A DNA stretch of 64,000 bases from the NCBI RefSeq assembly GCF_009770985.1, contig NZ_WSRW01000002.1:1116001-1180000 (forward strand), written 5' to 3'. Numbering within the stretch: the first letter of the stretch is position 1; every line of letters starts with the position of its first letter. A model generated the notes under the pieces. The model was not told the DNA's origin, searched no databases, and saw nothing but the letters and a program-made list of their open reading frames with translations. Shown piece by piece: positions 32,967 through 41,390 of this stretch. The position numbers were made by a program, and so were the translations under genes. Origin of the DNA: Mucilaginibacter lacusdianchii. Its GTDB lineage: Bacteria > Bacteroidota > Bacteroidia > Sphingobacteriales > Sphingobacteriaceae.

Positions 32967-33243
32967 AGGATCGAAACTGTACAGGGTGAATAAAAACGCC
33001 TTGGTGGCGGATCTTGGAATGCAGGCCGCCCTTTTGTTTCTGAAAAGTATAGAGCAGCCCACCGGCAATGGTGAATATGGTGACAGCGCCGCCGAGATAC
33101 ATGCTGGTAAGTGCGCCGATCAGCCCGCCTCCAATTAAGCCAAGTACAAGGGAGCCAATACCCCAGGCGATGAACTTGCCTTTAAAGCCACGGTAAATAA
33201 GGGGCTTTTGCAGCCCCTTATAAATTGCGTACCTGCGTATCAT
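32938..33243 (-). CDS. traF: Conjugative transposon protein TraF (DUF4133, VirB3-like)
   Basis: A 101-aa inner-membrane protein with two helices (IAWGIGSLVLGLIGGGLIGAL and TIFTIAGGLLYTF) and the conserved start YAIYKGLQKPLIYRGFKG of DUF4133. It corresponds to VirB3. It overlaps traE by 4 bp and the VirB4-type gene by 29 bp, so the three are translationally linked. Confidence 0.9.
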   Translation of the reverse strand: MIRRYAIYKGLQKPLIYRGFKGKFIAWGIGSLVLGLIGGGLIGALTSMYLGGAVTIFTIAGGLLYTFQKQKGGLHSKIRHQGVFIHPVQFRSYGISSEKLL

Positions 33244-33554
33244 ACACCGAAAAAGGCTTTAATGACCACAGAAACCAGAACCAGGAAAAGGCAGGAACCG
33301 CCCCAGCCCATAATTTCCTTGTTGATATCCTGGTCGCCGGAGTTCCACTTAATGTAAACGCGTACACCACCGATAATGCCGACTACGGCACCGATCGCCA
33401 GACATAAGGTAGACACAGGATCAACATAACTGGTCAGGGATGAAGTAGCAGCATTAATACCTGTAGTACCGCCTCCTGCTTGGGCAAATGCACCTTGCGC
33501 TGCGAAAGTTACGGATGCAGCTAATGCTAACAGTTTCTTGTTTCTTACTGTCAT
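33240..33554 (-). CDS. traE: Conjugative transposon protein TraE (DUF4134)
   Basis: A 104-aa exported, membrane-embedded protein, probably the pilin or VirB2-like subunit. Signal peptide ALAASVTFAAQGAFAQ, then two helices (LCLAIGAVVGIIGGVRVYIKW and CLFLVLVSVVIKAFFGV) separated by a short loop with GDQDINKEIMGWGG. This is the normal DUF4134 layout. A second DUF4134 gene lies 43 bp upstream. Confidence 0.9.
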   Translation of the reverse strand: MTVRNKKLLALAASVTFAAQGAFAQAGGGTTGINAATSSLTSYVDPVSTLCLAIGAVVGIIGGVRVYIKWNSGDQDINKEIMGWGGSCLFLVLVSVVIKAFFGV

Positions 33555-33596
33555 AAAACTTAAAAATAATAGGGTGAATAAATAATAAGTGGGTTG

Positions 33597-33926
33597 TCAG
33601 ACCCCGTAGAGGGCTTTAATGAAAATACCTGCCAGTATGAGGAACAGGCAGGAAGAGAACCAGCCGATAACCTGGCTGTCGATGGGGTTACGATGGCGGT
33701 GGCCGCCAATCTGCCAGTTGGTATAAACGCGTAATCCGCCAATGATGCCGGTAAGAGCTCCGATGACGAGTACCAGATCAGACATGCTCAAATAAACACT
33801 GTGCATCTGACCGGTAGCCTGATCAAATTCAGCAATACCAGGTGGTCCCTGAGCTTTTAAATCCATAGTAGGGGCTAAAAAAAGGACGGCGAGTGCCGTC
33901 CTGAACATCCAAAATTTAGGATTCAT
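33597..33926 (-). CDS. Second DUF4134/TraE-type protein
   Basis: A 109-aa paralogue of TraE with the same plan: signal peptide (LAVLFLAPTMDLKAQ), helix LVIGALTGIIGGLRVYTNW, loop with HRHRNPIDSQVIGWFSS, helix CLFLILAGIFIKALYGV. The loop is basic rather than acidic, so the two may occupy different places in the pilus or form a heteropolymer. It is 1 bp from the upstream stop. Confidence 0.85.
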   Translation of the reverse strand: MNPKFWMFRTALAVLFLAPTMDLKAQGPPGIAEFDQATGQMHSVYLSMSDLVLVIGALTGIIGGLRVYTNWQIGGHRHRNPIDSQVIGWFSSCLFLILAGIFIKALYGV

Positions 33927-33927
33927 T

Positions 33928-34275
33928 TTAGTAAGGTATGGCTTTGGTGTACTGAACCAGTCCGGCTTGGGCTACCTGTATTATCTCTCTTAATGAAACT
34001 GCCCCTGTCGCTTCGATCACCGGAGCGGGATAGGCGGATGGCTGCCCCTCTAAAGCCAGCCCGTTCGGTAGTTGGTCGTTAGTCGTGACCAGCGGCTCAG
34101 GTGAATCGTCATATAGGATGATTTCGGGCTGCGCGTCCTCGGAAAAAAAGAGTACATCCTGATCCAATGTTTTCCTTACGGGTGTCTTTTTCAAGTAAAG
34201 GTCAGCGACGATATTAACAGCGTAATACCCCAGGTAAATGCCGGTGAGTAGTAAAATGAAGTGGTGCCAGTTCAT
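33928..34275 (-). CDS. Membrane-anchored hypothetical protein (TraC/TraD position)
   Basis: A 115-aa protein with one N-terminal membrane helix (FILLLTGIYLGYYAVNIVADL) and an acidic, proline-rich soluble tail. It overlaps the 129-aa upstream gene by 4 bp. Position between traA/traB-type genes and traE fits TraC or TraD, but the sequence is not recognisable to me. Confidence 0.6.
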   Translation of the reverse strand: MNWHHFILLLTGIYLGYYAVNIVADLYLKKTPVRKTLDQDVLFFSEDAQPEIILYDDSPEPLVTTNDQLPNGLALEGQPSAYPAPVIEATGAVSLREIIQVAQAGLVQYTKAIPY

Positions 34276-34661
34276 AAATCTATAGTTTGCAGGGTTGCTT
34301 TGATGTAAGTAATCAGTTCAGGCCGTTCTTTGAAAAAAATGTCGAGACTATAGGCAATCAGCTTGTTCATATCTATGCCTTTCGCCACTTTCAGTTGTTT
34401 AAGCAGGAAGACGGTCCGGTTATCGAGACGGATCAGTAATTTTTCATTACCGGTCAGCTCATAATTAGTGAGTTCGGCCAGAAGCGCTTCCATCTGTGCG
34501 GGTGGTTTTTCCGGCGGTGGTTTACCAGCTTTCTTTTTGACAGGTTTGGATGCCGGCTCGCCGGATACAAGGTCATTAGGAATCGGCTCTGAATTTTCTG
34601 TTGCCGGAAGCTGCCTCATTTTCTCTCTTAATTCATCAGCCATTGAGCGTATAGCAGTCAT
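34272..34661 (-). CDS. TraB/DUF3408-like DNA-binding-type protein
   Basis: A 129-aa basic protein counted from MTAIRSMADELREKM. That start is preferred because AAGGAGA precedes it and because it overlaps the traA stop as ATGA. The Pro/Lys-rich middle (KKKAGKPPPEKPPAQ) links to a C-terminal domain (ETLLIRLDNRTVFLL-like, MNKLIAYSLDIFFKERPEL) of ribbon-helix-helix appearance, as in DUF3408 proteins next to ParA-type traA. Probably a partner of TraA on DNA. Confidence 0.68.
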   Translation of the reverse strand: MTAIRSMADELREKMRQLPATENSEPIPNDLVSGEPASKPVKKKAGKPPPEKPPAQMEALLAELTNYELTGNEKLLIRLDNRTVFLLKQLKVAKGIDMNKLIAYSLDIFFKERPELITYIKATLQTIDL

Positions 34662-35293
34662 AAGGTCTCCTTTTTTAACAGGTACTGGTCGCATAATAAT
34701 CCGAGTACGGGCAGGATAGCCGCGTAAACGGTCGTTGGTGTTTGAAAAATACCGATGCGCTGAAAATCGATACGGTCAGGAATGGGCGGCGTGATTGTGC
34801 CGAATCCGCTGATCACTTTCTCTACCTCCGTCTTCGTTTCATATTTGACGGTCTGCTTGATGCGGTTGGGAATGAATATCAGCGGGGCCCGGTTGTTGAT
34901 ACGTCTGACCACCAGCGCGAATAAAATGGTGGAATCGACGGTAAATTCATCATAAGCAAACGGGCATATAATAAAATCCGCTGCGGCAATCGCAGGAATT
35001 AATCCGTCATCATCCATTTTGCCGGGCATATCGAGTAGGGCTATCTCGTCCCGTTTGCTGAGAATGACCTGAAGCAGATCGGGAAATTGTTTGAGTTCAG
35101 TGGGCACTACCTCATACAAAGGGTCATTTTCCAGTATTTTGGCTTTCTCAGCTTTAGCGGCGATGGACTGCTGATAATCCATATCCAGGATGGTAACCTT
35201 TTGCTTGCGTACGGTAGTCAGGTAATTGGCCAGCAGCAGGGTAAATGTACTTTTACCGGCGCCTCCTTTTTGGTTGCCTATCAGAATGATCAT
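34658..35293 (-). CDS. traA: TraA, ParA-family ATPase
   Basis: A 211-aa P-loop ATPase counted from MIILIGNQKGGAGKST, which opens with the deviant Walker A of ParA/MinD enzymes. Walker A' is followed by LDMDYQQS and Walker B-like ALLDMPGKMDDD. A longer frame upstream would overlap mobB and has no conserved sequence. First gene of the tra series after the mob genes. ParA-type proteins here may position or segregate the element. Confidence 0.88.
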   Translation of the reverse strand: MIILIGNQKGGAGKSTFTLLLANYLTTVRKQKVTILDMDYQQSIAAKAEKAKILENDPLYEVVPTELKQFPDLLQVILSKRDEIALLDMPGKMDDDGLIPAIAAADFIICPFAYDEFTVDSTILFALVVRRINNRAPLIFIPNRIKQTVKYETKTEVEKVISGFGTITPPIPDRIDFQRIGIFQTPTTVYAAILPVLGLLCDQYLLKKETL

Positions 35294-35309
35294 AAGTGGG
35301 AATAAAGGG

Positions 35310-36527
35310 TTAACGTGTATTGGTTCTGGACTTGCGTTTTCGCCGGCGGTTCCTGCCGTTGATTTGTTCGTCATCGATGTCATCAGCGATATTCAATCGC
35401 AGCGTAGGGATAAAATTGGATGGCATATGAGATACGCTGGCTGTGTCTGCAGCATAAGCAGAACCAGCATGTTCATCCAAATGATCATACCGCGCGGAAC
35501 CTGGATCCGGTAACAAAACTTCGGCTGGTTGTTCCATAGTCCCGCCATCCAGCGGGATATGGTCACGCTTAGCAAGCGTGGAACCTGATGGAACCAGGGT
35601 AAGCAATTCAGCTAAGGGCATGAGCTGCCCGCCTTTGAATACTGTCCGCTGGGCATGGTCAATCACGGTGTAACCATAAGGTTGTTTACCTTTTCCGGCA
35701 TGAAAGAAGAACTGCAGACCAAAGCGCTCGTGAAGTGCTTTGGCGAGATCAGAAGTGTAGCTATCAACCGGCCCTTCTTTACCTCCTGGGCGTTGGCTTT
35801 GTACCGGATACAATTCCGGGTTTAACTCCTGCCGGTATTTATTGATGATGGCACGTAATTGCGGTATGCGTTCTTTGTTTTGCCGGTTATCAGCGATACG
35901 TTGGTCAATCAGGTGAACCGACAGGTTGTCGAGTACTTTGCCAAATTTGGAAATCTGAATATTATTTTCATTCAGCAATAAACTATACCCTTTTATTTCA
36001 AGCAGCATCATGAATTGTGCTCTGGAGCTAAAGTGGTAGGTTAAGGCATGGCTGATATCCTTTTTGACCTGGTTTCCCTCATCCAAATTCAAAATTTGGT
36101 TCAGAACCTCATAGCCTTTCATCCATTCATAGCTATCCTTTATCTTTTTACCATCACGCCCAACCCGGGTAGATACGATGTGTACGTGATTGTTCTGGGT
36201 ATCCTTATGAAAGATAATCAGGAAAGGCTGTTGTCCATAACCCATACCATCCAGCCATTTTACGGCTAAGCGGGATAATTCGTGCTTGCTGTGATCCCGG
36301 CCACTAGTGGATAAGGTTACATGCAATTGGGGGTAAACAATACGTTTGCTTTGCTGGGTCAGGGCCTCAAGGTAGTTGACGTAATCTTCCGGCCGGGGAC
36401 GGGCGAGGCCTTGAAGCGCATGAAAGTTTTGAACCTGCATCAGTTCACCTTTGTCCAGCAATATCTTGGTAAAACTATAGGAGACGCCTTTAAAGGAAGC
36501 TGAAGGCCGTAAAAATTTTACTATCAT
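35310..36527 (-). CDS. mobB: MobB, relaxase/mobilization nuclease
   Basis: A 405-aa DNA relaxase of the MobP family used by Bacteroidota ICEs. The N-terminus (MIVKFLRPSASFKGV) carries the catalytic region; the metal-binding motif is HKDTQNNHVHIVSTRV near residue 108, with the preceding histidine in QLHVTLS. It should nick oriT and stay bound to the transferred strand. The C-terminus is basic (NGRNRRRKRKSR). It lies 4 bp downstream of mobA. Confidence 0.9.
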   Translation of the reverse strand: MIVKFLRPSASFKGVSYSFTKILLDKGELMQVQNFHALQGLARPRPEDYVNYLEALTQQSKRIVYPQLHVTLSTSGRDHSKHELSRLAVKWLDGMGYGQQPFLIIFHKDTQNNHVHIVSTRVGRDGKKIKDSYEWMKGYEVLNQILNLDEGNQVKKDISHALTYHFSSRAQFMMLLEIKGYSLLLNENNIQISKFGKVLDNLSVHLIDQRIADNRQNKERIPQLRAIINKYRQELNPELYPVQSQRPGGKEGPVDSYTSDLAKALHERFGLQFFFHAGKGKQPYGYTVIDHAQRTVFKGGQLMPLAELLTLVPSGSTLAKRDHIPLDGGTMEQPAEVLLPDPGSARYDHLDEHAGSAYAADTASVSHMPSNFIPTLRLNIADDIDDEQINGRNRRRKRKSRTNTR

Positions 36528-36531
36528 AGGG

Positions 36532-36942
36532 TCAGCCGCGTATCAACCGGATAATCTGCCGGAGGGTCTTTTCGGTTTCGCTCCGGAGATGCAGATAATT
36601 CCGGAGGAGCAGGTTAAATTCCCGGACAATGGTTTCGTCAAGGTTACCGTAATGATGCAGCGCATTGGCATGCCGGGCAAGCTGATTAATATTATTGCCG
36701 CTTCTTCCCATTTCGGCACCAAGTGCATCCAGTTGCTGTAACAAGGTCTTGGCGTTTAAAAAAACTTTGTTGGATTGATGCAGCACACGTATCCGGATGA
36801 GTTCGGTCCTGTTGATTCCTACTTCTTTTTCAAGGGCAAGCAACTGTTGAAACTCCTCCTCCGTCAGTTTAGCTTTGATAATTTTATTCCGCTTACCGCT
36901 CAGCATTTCTGGCCTGCCCGGCCTTTTTTTAGGTGGAATCAT
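36532..36942 (-). CDS. mobA: MobA, relaxosome accessory protein (MobC family)
   Basis: A 136-aa DNA-binding protein. A basic N-terminus (PPKKRPGRPEMLSGKRNK) precedes a ribbon-helix-helix-like segment and the MobC signature MGRSGNNINQLARHANAL. It helps the relaxase recognise oriT. It is the first gene of the mob-tra operon; the hairpin-rich 190-bp region in front of it is the natural place for oriT. Confidence 0.9.
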   Translation of the reverse strand: MIPPKKRPGRPEMLSGKRNKIIKAKLTEEEFQQLLALEKEVGINRTELIRIRVLHQSNKVFLNAKTLLQQLDALGAEMGRSGNNINQLARHANALHHYGNLDETIVREFNLLLRNYLHLRSETEKTLRQIIRLIRG

Positions 36943-36960
36943 GAGATAACATTATTTTGA

Positions 36961-37130
36961 TTGAAACAGGGAAAACCAAGTTGCGCAGGTTTTCCTTCCC
37001 ATGCCGCGCTGCGGCAATGGGCAAGTCAGTTTTTGGGGTACCCAAAAACACAACTTGCCGGATCGAAAACAAAGCGCTGGCGGTATATACCGCTATATCA
37101 ATAGACAGGTAATTACCAGTTAATTGGTAA
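36961..37130. other. Candidate origin of transfer (oriT)
   Basis: Five inverted repeats are packed into 170 bp directly upstream of mobA. They are GGAAAACC/GGTTTTCC (36970-36977, 36988-36995); TGCCGC-GCT-GCGGCA (37002-37016); a 15-bp interrupted stem GCAAGT..GTTTTTGGG / CCCAAAAAC..ACTTGC (37021-37058); the palindrome GCGGTATATACCGC (37080-37093); and TTACCA/TGGTAA (37113-37130). Position, density of hairpins and lack of coding potential all fit an oriT with the nic site near one of the arms. The nic site itself is not identified. Confidence 0.65.
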
Positions 37131-37136
37131 GCCCTG

Positions 37137-37745
37137 TTAAAACAGGGCCAGCTGAACGGTATGACGCTGCACTTTTTGAATTTCCGCCAGTGTAGAGAGG
37201 ATAACAGGCTGCTTGTAATTGATCGTATCGGTATGGCCGATGACTGCAGTCATTCTTACTTTTAAATCAGCTAATCCAGCCATTAATGCCTCCTGACGGC
37301 TGGTATGTTGCGGATTATAAACACTGATCTGTGAACCACCTCCTGCCAAACCATAACTGTAGTTCAGCGCATAGGTCCAGATGTGATTGGGTCCACGGCC
37401 TAAACGAACCATACTATGTTCCATAAACAGGTCGGGATTTCCTAATACAATATCTTCACAATCTAAAAACTGTGGGCGTTTAAACCAGCCATAAGCGTCA
37501 AATGCAATTGCTGTAAAGCCAAATTCCAGGCCTTTTCGGTAAGCATGAACATTCATCGTCAGGTGTCTCAGTGATTTTCCAAAGCTGGAAAACCAGCTCA
37601 GCCTAACCTGATCGGCAGCATCAATCGCTTCCAGTACTTCAATTAACAGATGCTTCTCATACTGCACCAGATGGTTGTTTTCCATGTAGGTAATCACGTC
37701 TGTTTTTGAATTCGGTTTTAATGTAAAATTTTCCATAGCGTGCAT
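37137..37745 (-). CDS. Hypothetical protein upstream of oriT
   Basis: A 202-aa soluble protein starting MHAMENFTLKPNSKTDVITY; the second ATG at 37736 is equally possible. No family recognised. It has aromatic, glycine-rich stretches such as WTYALNYSYGLAGGGSQISV. The gene stands between the iteron-like region and oriT and is transcribed in the mob direction. Orthologous-looking genes often precede mobA in these ICEs, but their role is unknown. Confidence 0.6.
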   Translation of the reverse strand: MHAMENFTLKPNSKTDVITYMENNHLVQYEKHLLIEVLEAIDAADQVRLSWFSSFGKSLRHLTMNVHAYRKGLEFGFTAIAFDAYGWFKRPQFLDCEDIVLGNPDLFMEHSMVRLGRGPNHIWTYALNYSYGLAGGGSQISVYNPQHTSRQEALMAGLADLKVRMTAVIGHTDTINYKQPVILSTLAEIQKVQRHTVQLALF

Positions 37746-37980
37746 GATTTTTTTAATGCTGATTGGAAAAGTGGTTGCCTGACCTGTCAAGGGACACGAT
37801 GAAATCGGGGTTTATATACCCTTTACAGGCCAAAAAGGCATACCACTATACCTTTGCATTATAAAGAAAGCATGCGCAGGAAAAGCGGCCGGCAAAACAG
37901 ACAGGAAATTGAACCTGATAAGTGGAATCAGGATATGGTCTAGTTGTAGTGATGGACGATTTACCAATAGTGGCTTAGCT

Positions 37981-38301
37981 GTTTATACTGCTATCGGGAT
38001 ATTTGTCTATGTGCATAGCGGTATAAACAATCATATCCATAGCTGAATATGGGAATAGTTGAATAGATGAATATTGGTTTATTAAGATAGCCGATTATCG
38101 GTATAGTTGTCTAACGGTTGATCTAAATATACAGTTAACGGAATAGTTATCTAGAGGATTATTGAAATATAAAGCTAATGGCCTATTTGAATAGTTCTAT
38201 AAAGGATTAGAGGACTGTCACTCTATTCGTTTAGGGGTTTAGATGTATAACGGGATAGTCATATATACAGCTATACCTTTAGTTACCTATAGAACTATCT
38301 G
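37981..38301. repeat. AT-rich iteron-like repeat field between primase and mob genes
   Basis: About 500 bp without a gene (37746-38294). A 14-bp inverted repeat, GTTTATACTGCTAT (37981-37994) / ATAGCGGTATAAAC (38015-38028) with one mismatch, opens it. Three 18-bp copies of GGwATAGTTnTCTAnAGG follow at 38100-38117, 38140-38157 and 38188-38205. Weaker copies begin at 38052 and 38252, and an inverted one (CTATAGAACTAT) covers 38286-38297 at the end of the primase gene. This could be a replication origin, a primase loading site or a ParA partner site. Confidence 0.5.
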
Positions 38302-39269
38302 CTAAAGCCGACTTTCACCTGGTCGAAGAAGCCGGTTTGCCGCTCGGGAACAACCCGATATAAAGCATCCAGTTCATTCATCCGCATGGCATTGTAATCT
38401 TTAAAGCCACTGTATGCCGTTGAACCATCGTTAGTCTCAGGTAAGGCTTTCAAAAATGCCTGGCTGGCCATTTTGCCGGCGTCATCATTATCAAAAAAAA
38501 CCGTGATGTCGGGATAGTCCGCTGCTCTGTGGATGGCCGCTTCGACAAAGGTCACCCCATTTAAGATAAGGGCTGTTTGCAATGTATTTTCCTGTTCAAA
38601 CTTCCAGCTCAAATAATCCATCATGGCCTCGAATATAACCAGCCGCTCCGAATCACCGGGTATGACAGTAAGCCCTTTAGGGCCAAAACAGCCTTTGAAG
38701 TAAGGGTTGTTAACCTCCCAGCCACCATTCTCATTTTGCCACCCGGCAGAAAAGAAATGCTTACGAAGTTTCTTTTCATCTTCAACAAAATAGTACACCT
38801 CCCGGAACAATTCATGTGCTACCGGCCAAACACCGCGCTTTTGCAGATAAGCGGTAATCGCCGGGTTATTGCCTAGAGCTTTAATTTCAGATATGCGGTA
38901 ATGCGGAATTTTAGTTGCTTTTCGCGGACGGACATAATCGTTATTGATGCTGTGTTCACTCTTTATGGAAAGATTGCACACTTCATTAATTTTTTCCAGC
39001 ACTTCCCGGAACGTCAAAGGATACCAATAGGCCAAAGCAAGGTCAATGACGTTGCCGCCTTTAATGCCAGATGGATTGGCACCGCCATGGTCATACCAGA
39101 CGCCGAGGTTATCGTCTATACAAAAAGAAGGCGTATTTTCCACCCGCAACATACTGTGATAGAATAATTCCTTGCCGGACTTGTAAGCAGGGTGATGGCC
39201 AAGCCTGGCCAGCAGGTCAACCGGAGAGAGTTGCTCCCGGATCTCCTGAGCACTGTAATTTCCTGTCAT
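38295..39269 (-). CDS. CHC2/TOPRIM DNA primase-like protein
   Basis: A 324-aa primase-type protein. Its N-terminal part resembles the CHC2 zinc-binding domain in layout (VDLLARLGHHPAYKSGKELFYHSML, WYDHGGANPSGIKGGNVIDLA) but the zinc cysteines are missing, a known variant. The TOPRIM domain follows, with the LVIFEAMMDYLSWKF glutamate and the acidic TVFFDNDDAG near residue 255. Such proteins make primers for the complementary strand after transfer. The iteron-like field starts right at its 3' end. Confidence 0.8.
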   Translation of the reverse strand: MTGNYSAQEIREQLSPVDLLARLGHHPAYKSGKELFYHSMLRVENTPSFCIDDNLGVWYDHGGANPSGIKGGNVIDLALAYWYPLTFREVLEKINEVCNLSIKSEHSINNDYVRPRKATKIPHYRISEIKALGNNPAITAYLQKRGVWPVAHELFREVYYFVEDEKKLRKHFFSAGWQNENGGWEVNNPYFKGCFGPKGLTVIPGDSERLVIFEAMMDYLSWKFEQENTLQTALILNGVTFVEAAIHRAADYPDITVFFDNDDAGKMASQAFLKALPETNDGSTAYSGFKDYNAMRMNELDALYRVVPERQTGFFDQVKVGFSR

Positions 39270-39304
39270 ATGATATTGATGTTATTGAATTAATAGATGA
39301 GGTT

Positions 39305-39580
39305 CTATAAATACCGCAGGAGTTCGATGGATCTGACGATCACTTCAACTTCCATCCGGTCAATCCGCCAGGCAGCAGAATGATTGCCATCCTTTCGTAA
39401 AGTAATCAGGCCCTGTTCAGTCCAATTCTCAATGTTAGCTCGTCCATATTTGCGGAAGGCCTCTGATTTTTTCAGATAAGGTTTGATTTTGCCCACCTTG
39501 GTCAGCGCGATGACTGCGCCAAGTTCAGCGGCTTCCTTGATAATCAATTTTAATTGCTGAGGTGATAGTTGCATGTCCAT
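39305..39580 (-). CDS. Small HTH protein, excisionase-like (copy A)
   Basis: A 91-aa protein counted from MDMQLSPQQLKLIIKEA. A winged-helix-like block, KSEAFRKYGRANIENWTEQG, is shared with the gene at 39829-40107 and continues LITLRKD....RIDRMEVEVI. The order (helix, RYGR turn, recognition helix, wing) is that of MerR-type or excisionase DNA-binding domains. CTnDOT carries two small Xis proteins in the corresponding place, controlled by RteC. A role in excision is inferred. Confidence 0.6.
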   Translation of the reverse strand: MDMQLSPQQLKLIIKEAAELGAVIALTKVGKIKPYLKKSEAFRKYGRANIENWTEQGLITLRKDGNHSAAWRIDRMEVEVIVRSIELLRYL

Positions 39581-39828
39581 GTGGCTGAGTTTGAAAATAT
39601 GAGGCAAAAAAAAGGGGCTCGCGCCCCTTAAAAACCTGGCATGAAAGTGCCATCCGGTTTTTCTGATTTCGAGATTACTCACGTCAGATCCTACGATCCG
39701 GGCCGTCGCCTGCCCAGGCGCTTTCGCAATGTTGATACGATCTCAGCTTCGCCTGATTCCCCCGTGCTAGGAGGGTAATGCTTCATCTCTGTATGTCAAA
39801 TAACGATCTTTCCGGCTGGTGTCCGGAT

Positions 39829-40107
39829 TTACCGCTCTGCCACGGGCAGGTAAGTCTGGCGGTTACTGGAGGCTGCTGTAGCTTCCAGTTCTTGAGTGTC
39901 GATTCTGTCGGTTGATTTTCCACCATTTTCCGGAAGGGGTTTGAGTAATCCTTCGCTGAGCCAGCGGTCTACACTGGCGCGTCCGTAACGGCGGTAAGCT
40001 TCGGATTTGGAGATGCTTTCAGATACCTGAGAAGTTTGGGCTATAGCATATTGAACCCCTTCTGTTGCTGCATCTTTAAAAAGCGAAATCATTTCTTTCA
40101 GCTTCAT
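39829..40107 (-). CDS. Small HTH protein, excisionase-like (copy B)
   Basis: A 92-aa protein counted from MKLKEMISLFKDAATEG; another ATG at 40134 would add nine residues. The block SKSEAYRRYGRASVDRWLSEG matches copy A at more than half of the positions, with the wing LLKP....DRIDTQELEA. The two genes are separated by a 250-bp gap with a small hairpin-rich stretch. It lies just downstream of RteC. Presumed DNA-bending or excision factor. Confidence 0.6.
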   Translation of the reverse strand: MKLKEMISLFKDAATEGVQYAIAQTSQVSESISKSEAYRRYGRASVDRWLSEGLLKPLPENGGKSTDRIDTQELEATAASSNRQTYLPVAER

Positions 40108-40210
40108 CCTGTCAGAGTTTTCCTGCTGCCCCATTGCAGCAAGATGACAGGACAAAATTGGCCGGACCACGGATTTTATTTTCCGTAGTCGGTACCGTAT
40201 ACTGAAAGAT

Positions 40211-41107
40211 TTATTTCTTAGGGCCTGATTTTGAGCCGGATACAGACTTGGGCGGTTTGGGTTTAAAGGCGTCACCTTCCTCCATGTGCTGGGTCAACAT
40301 CATACGCGCATGGTCAAGAAATCGGGTACGGCTCACTGATTTCCGGTTCTTAATTTCTGAAAAGATCTGGTAATGGCGGGTCAGGTTAATGTTGAAACTC
40401 TCTTCAAGCCACCCGATCAGCTCGGCTATACTTAAATCGCCTTCGTTAATCTGCATCGTGTCGTATAAACCATAGGCGAATTCAACCAGATTGGATTTAT
40501 CCCCGGTCCACTTCAAAGTCCGGGAACGATCTTTGCCGGAGGACCGGATTTCCTGATGAGTTTGATCGTTAAGTTTACCCACCAGGTATTCCTGCAGCCG
40601 TTCATAGGCAATAAATTTGGCGAACAGGTAATCAGCGGCTGTTGAAAACAAAGGATCGATATCCGGACCATCCGGTAATAATAATCCGGAAACTTCTTTG
40701 CCGCGGATAAAATAAGATGCATCCAGTTCGTTACCACCAAGCAAGTAATACTGGTAAATGAACTGGTGTTTGTCAAAAAACTGCCGGATATAACGCAGTT
40801 CCTGCTGGTAATAAATGCTTATCGCATCAGAATCGATAGAAGGCTTGTCGTTTTCAATTTTAAACAGTTCAATAGTATACAGCTGAATAGCTATAAAATA
40901 AGGCTTTATGCCTTTGAAAAATTGTATTTCTTCTCCGGCATTTGTAAATGAAGATAATTTCAACTGTTCTTTTAATTCCTTCACAGCCTGCCTGACAGCG
41001 TTAATAATGCCGGTAACTTTTTGTACTGCCGGGATGCCCATTTCATTAAATAGATCTACATCTTCCTCCAGCTGCGTCAATCGTACTTTGCTAAATTCAA
41101 TGATCAT
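40211..41107 (-). CDS. rteC: RteC-family regulator of excision
   Basis: A 298-aa protein of the RteC family. In CTnDOT RteC activates the excision genes after a signal. The conserved C-terminal half reads KWTGDKSNLVEFAYGLYDTM, LIGWLEESFNINLTRHYQIF and KNRKSVSRTRFLDHARMML, ending in a basic tail. The N-terminal half is helical. No rteA/rteB two-component system is in view, so the input differs from CTnDOT or lies elsewhere. The two small HTH genes follow it in the same direction. Confidence 0.82.
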   Translation of the reverse strand: MIIEFSKVRLTQLEEDVDLFNEMGIPAVQKVTGIINAVRQAVKELKEQLKLSSFTNAGEEIQFFKGIKPYFIAIQLYTIELFKIENDKPSIDSDAISIYYQQELRYIRQFFDKHQFIYQYYLLGGNELDASYFIRGKEVSGLLLPDGPDIDPLFSTAADYLFAKFIAYERLQEYLVGKLNDQTHQEIRSSGKDRSRTLKWTGDKSNLVEFAYGLYDTMQINEGDLSIAELIGWLEESFNINLTRHYQIFSEIKNRKSVSRTRFLDHARMMLTQHMEEGDAFKPKPPKSVSGSKSGPKK

Positions 41108-41390
41108 AATTTTACTTATTTTTGGTGCATTTTAATTTTGAAGCAATTTCCGGTTTAAGGCAGCACCTGTAAAGTGGCAAAGGTGGCTACTCAAAGTGCC
41201 ATGGAAGGGTAGAAAACTGCGTAGGCTCAATAGAACGGCACAATTTGCAAGTCATACGCTGGATGAATAAATTTTTAAAATTTTCATCCGGAAGACACGG
41301 GAGCGAGTTTTAGACGGAATGATTAACTTTGCAGTAATGAAATAGACAGATAAGAAAATTAAAATATAGTAAAAACGATACTATTAACCT

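Noticed and set aside
32966..33068. Longer N-terminus for the VirB4-type ATPase
   Set aside because: The extra 34 residues would lie wholly within traF in another frame; MASHQKN at 32966 gives the family's usual start.
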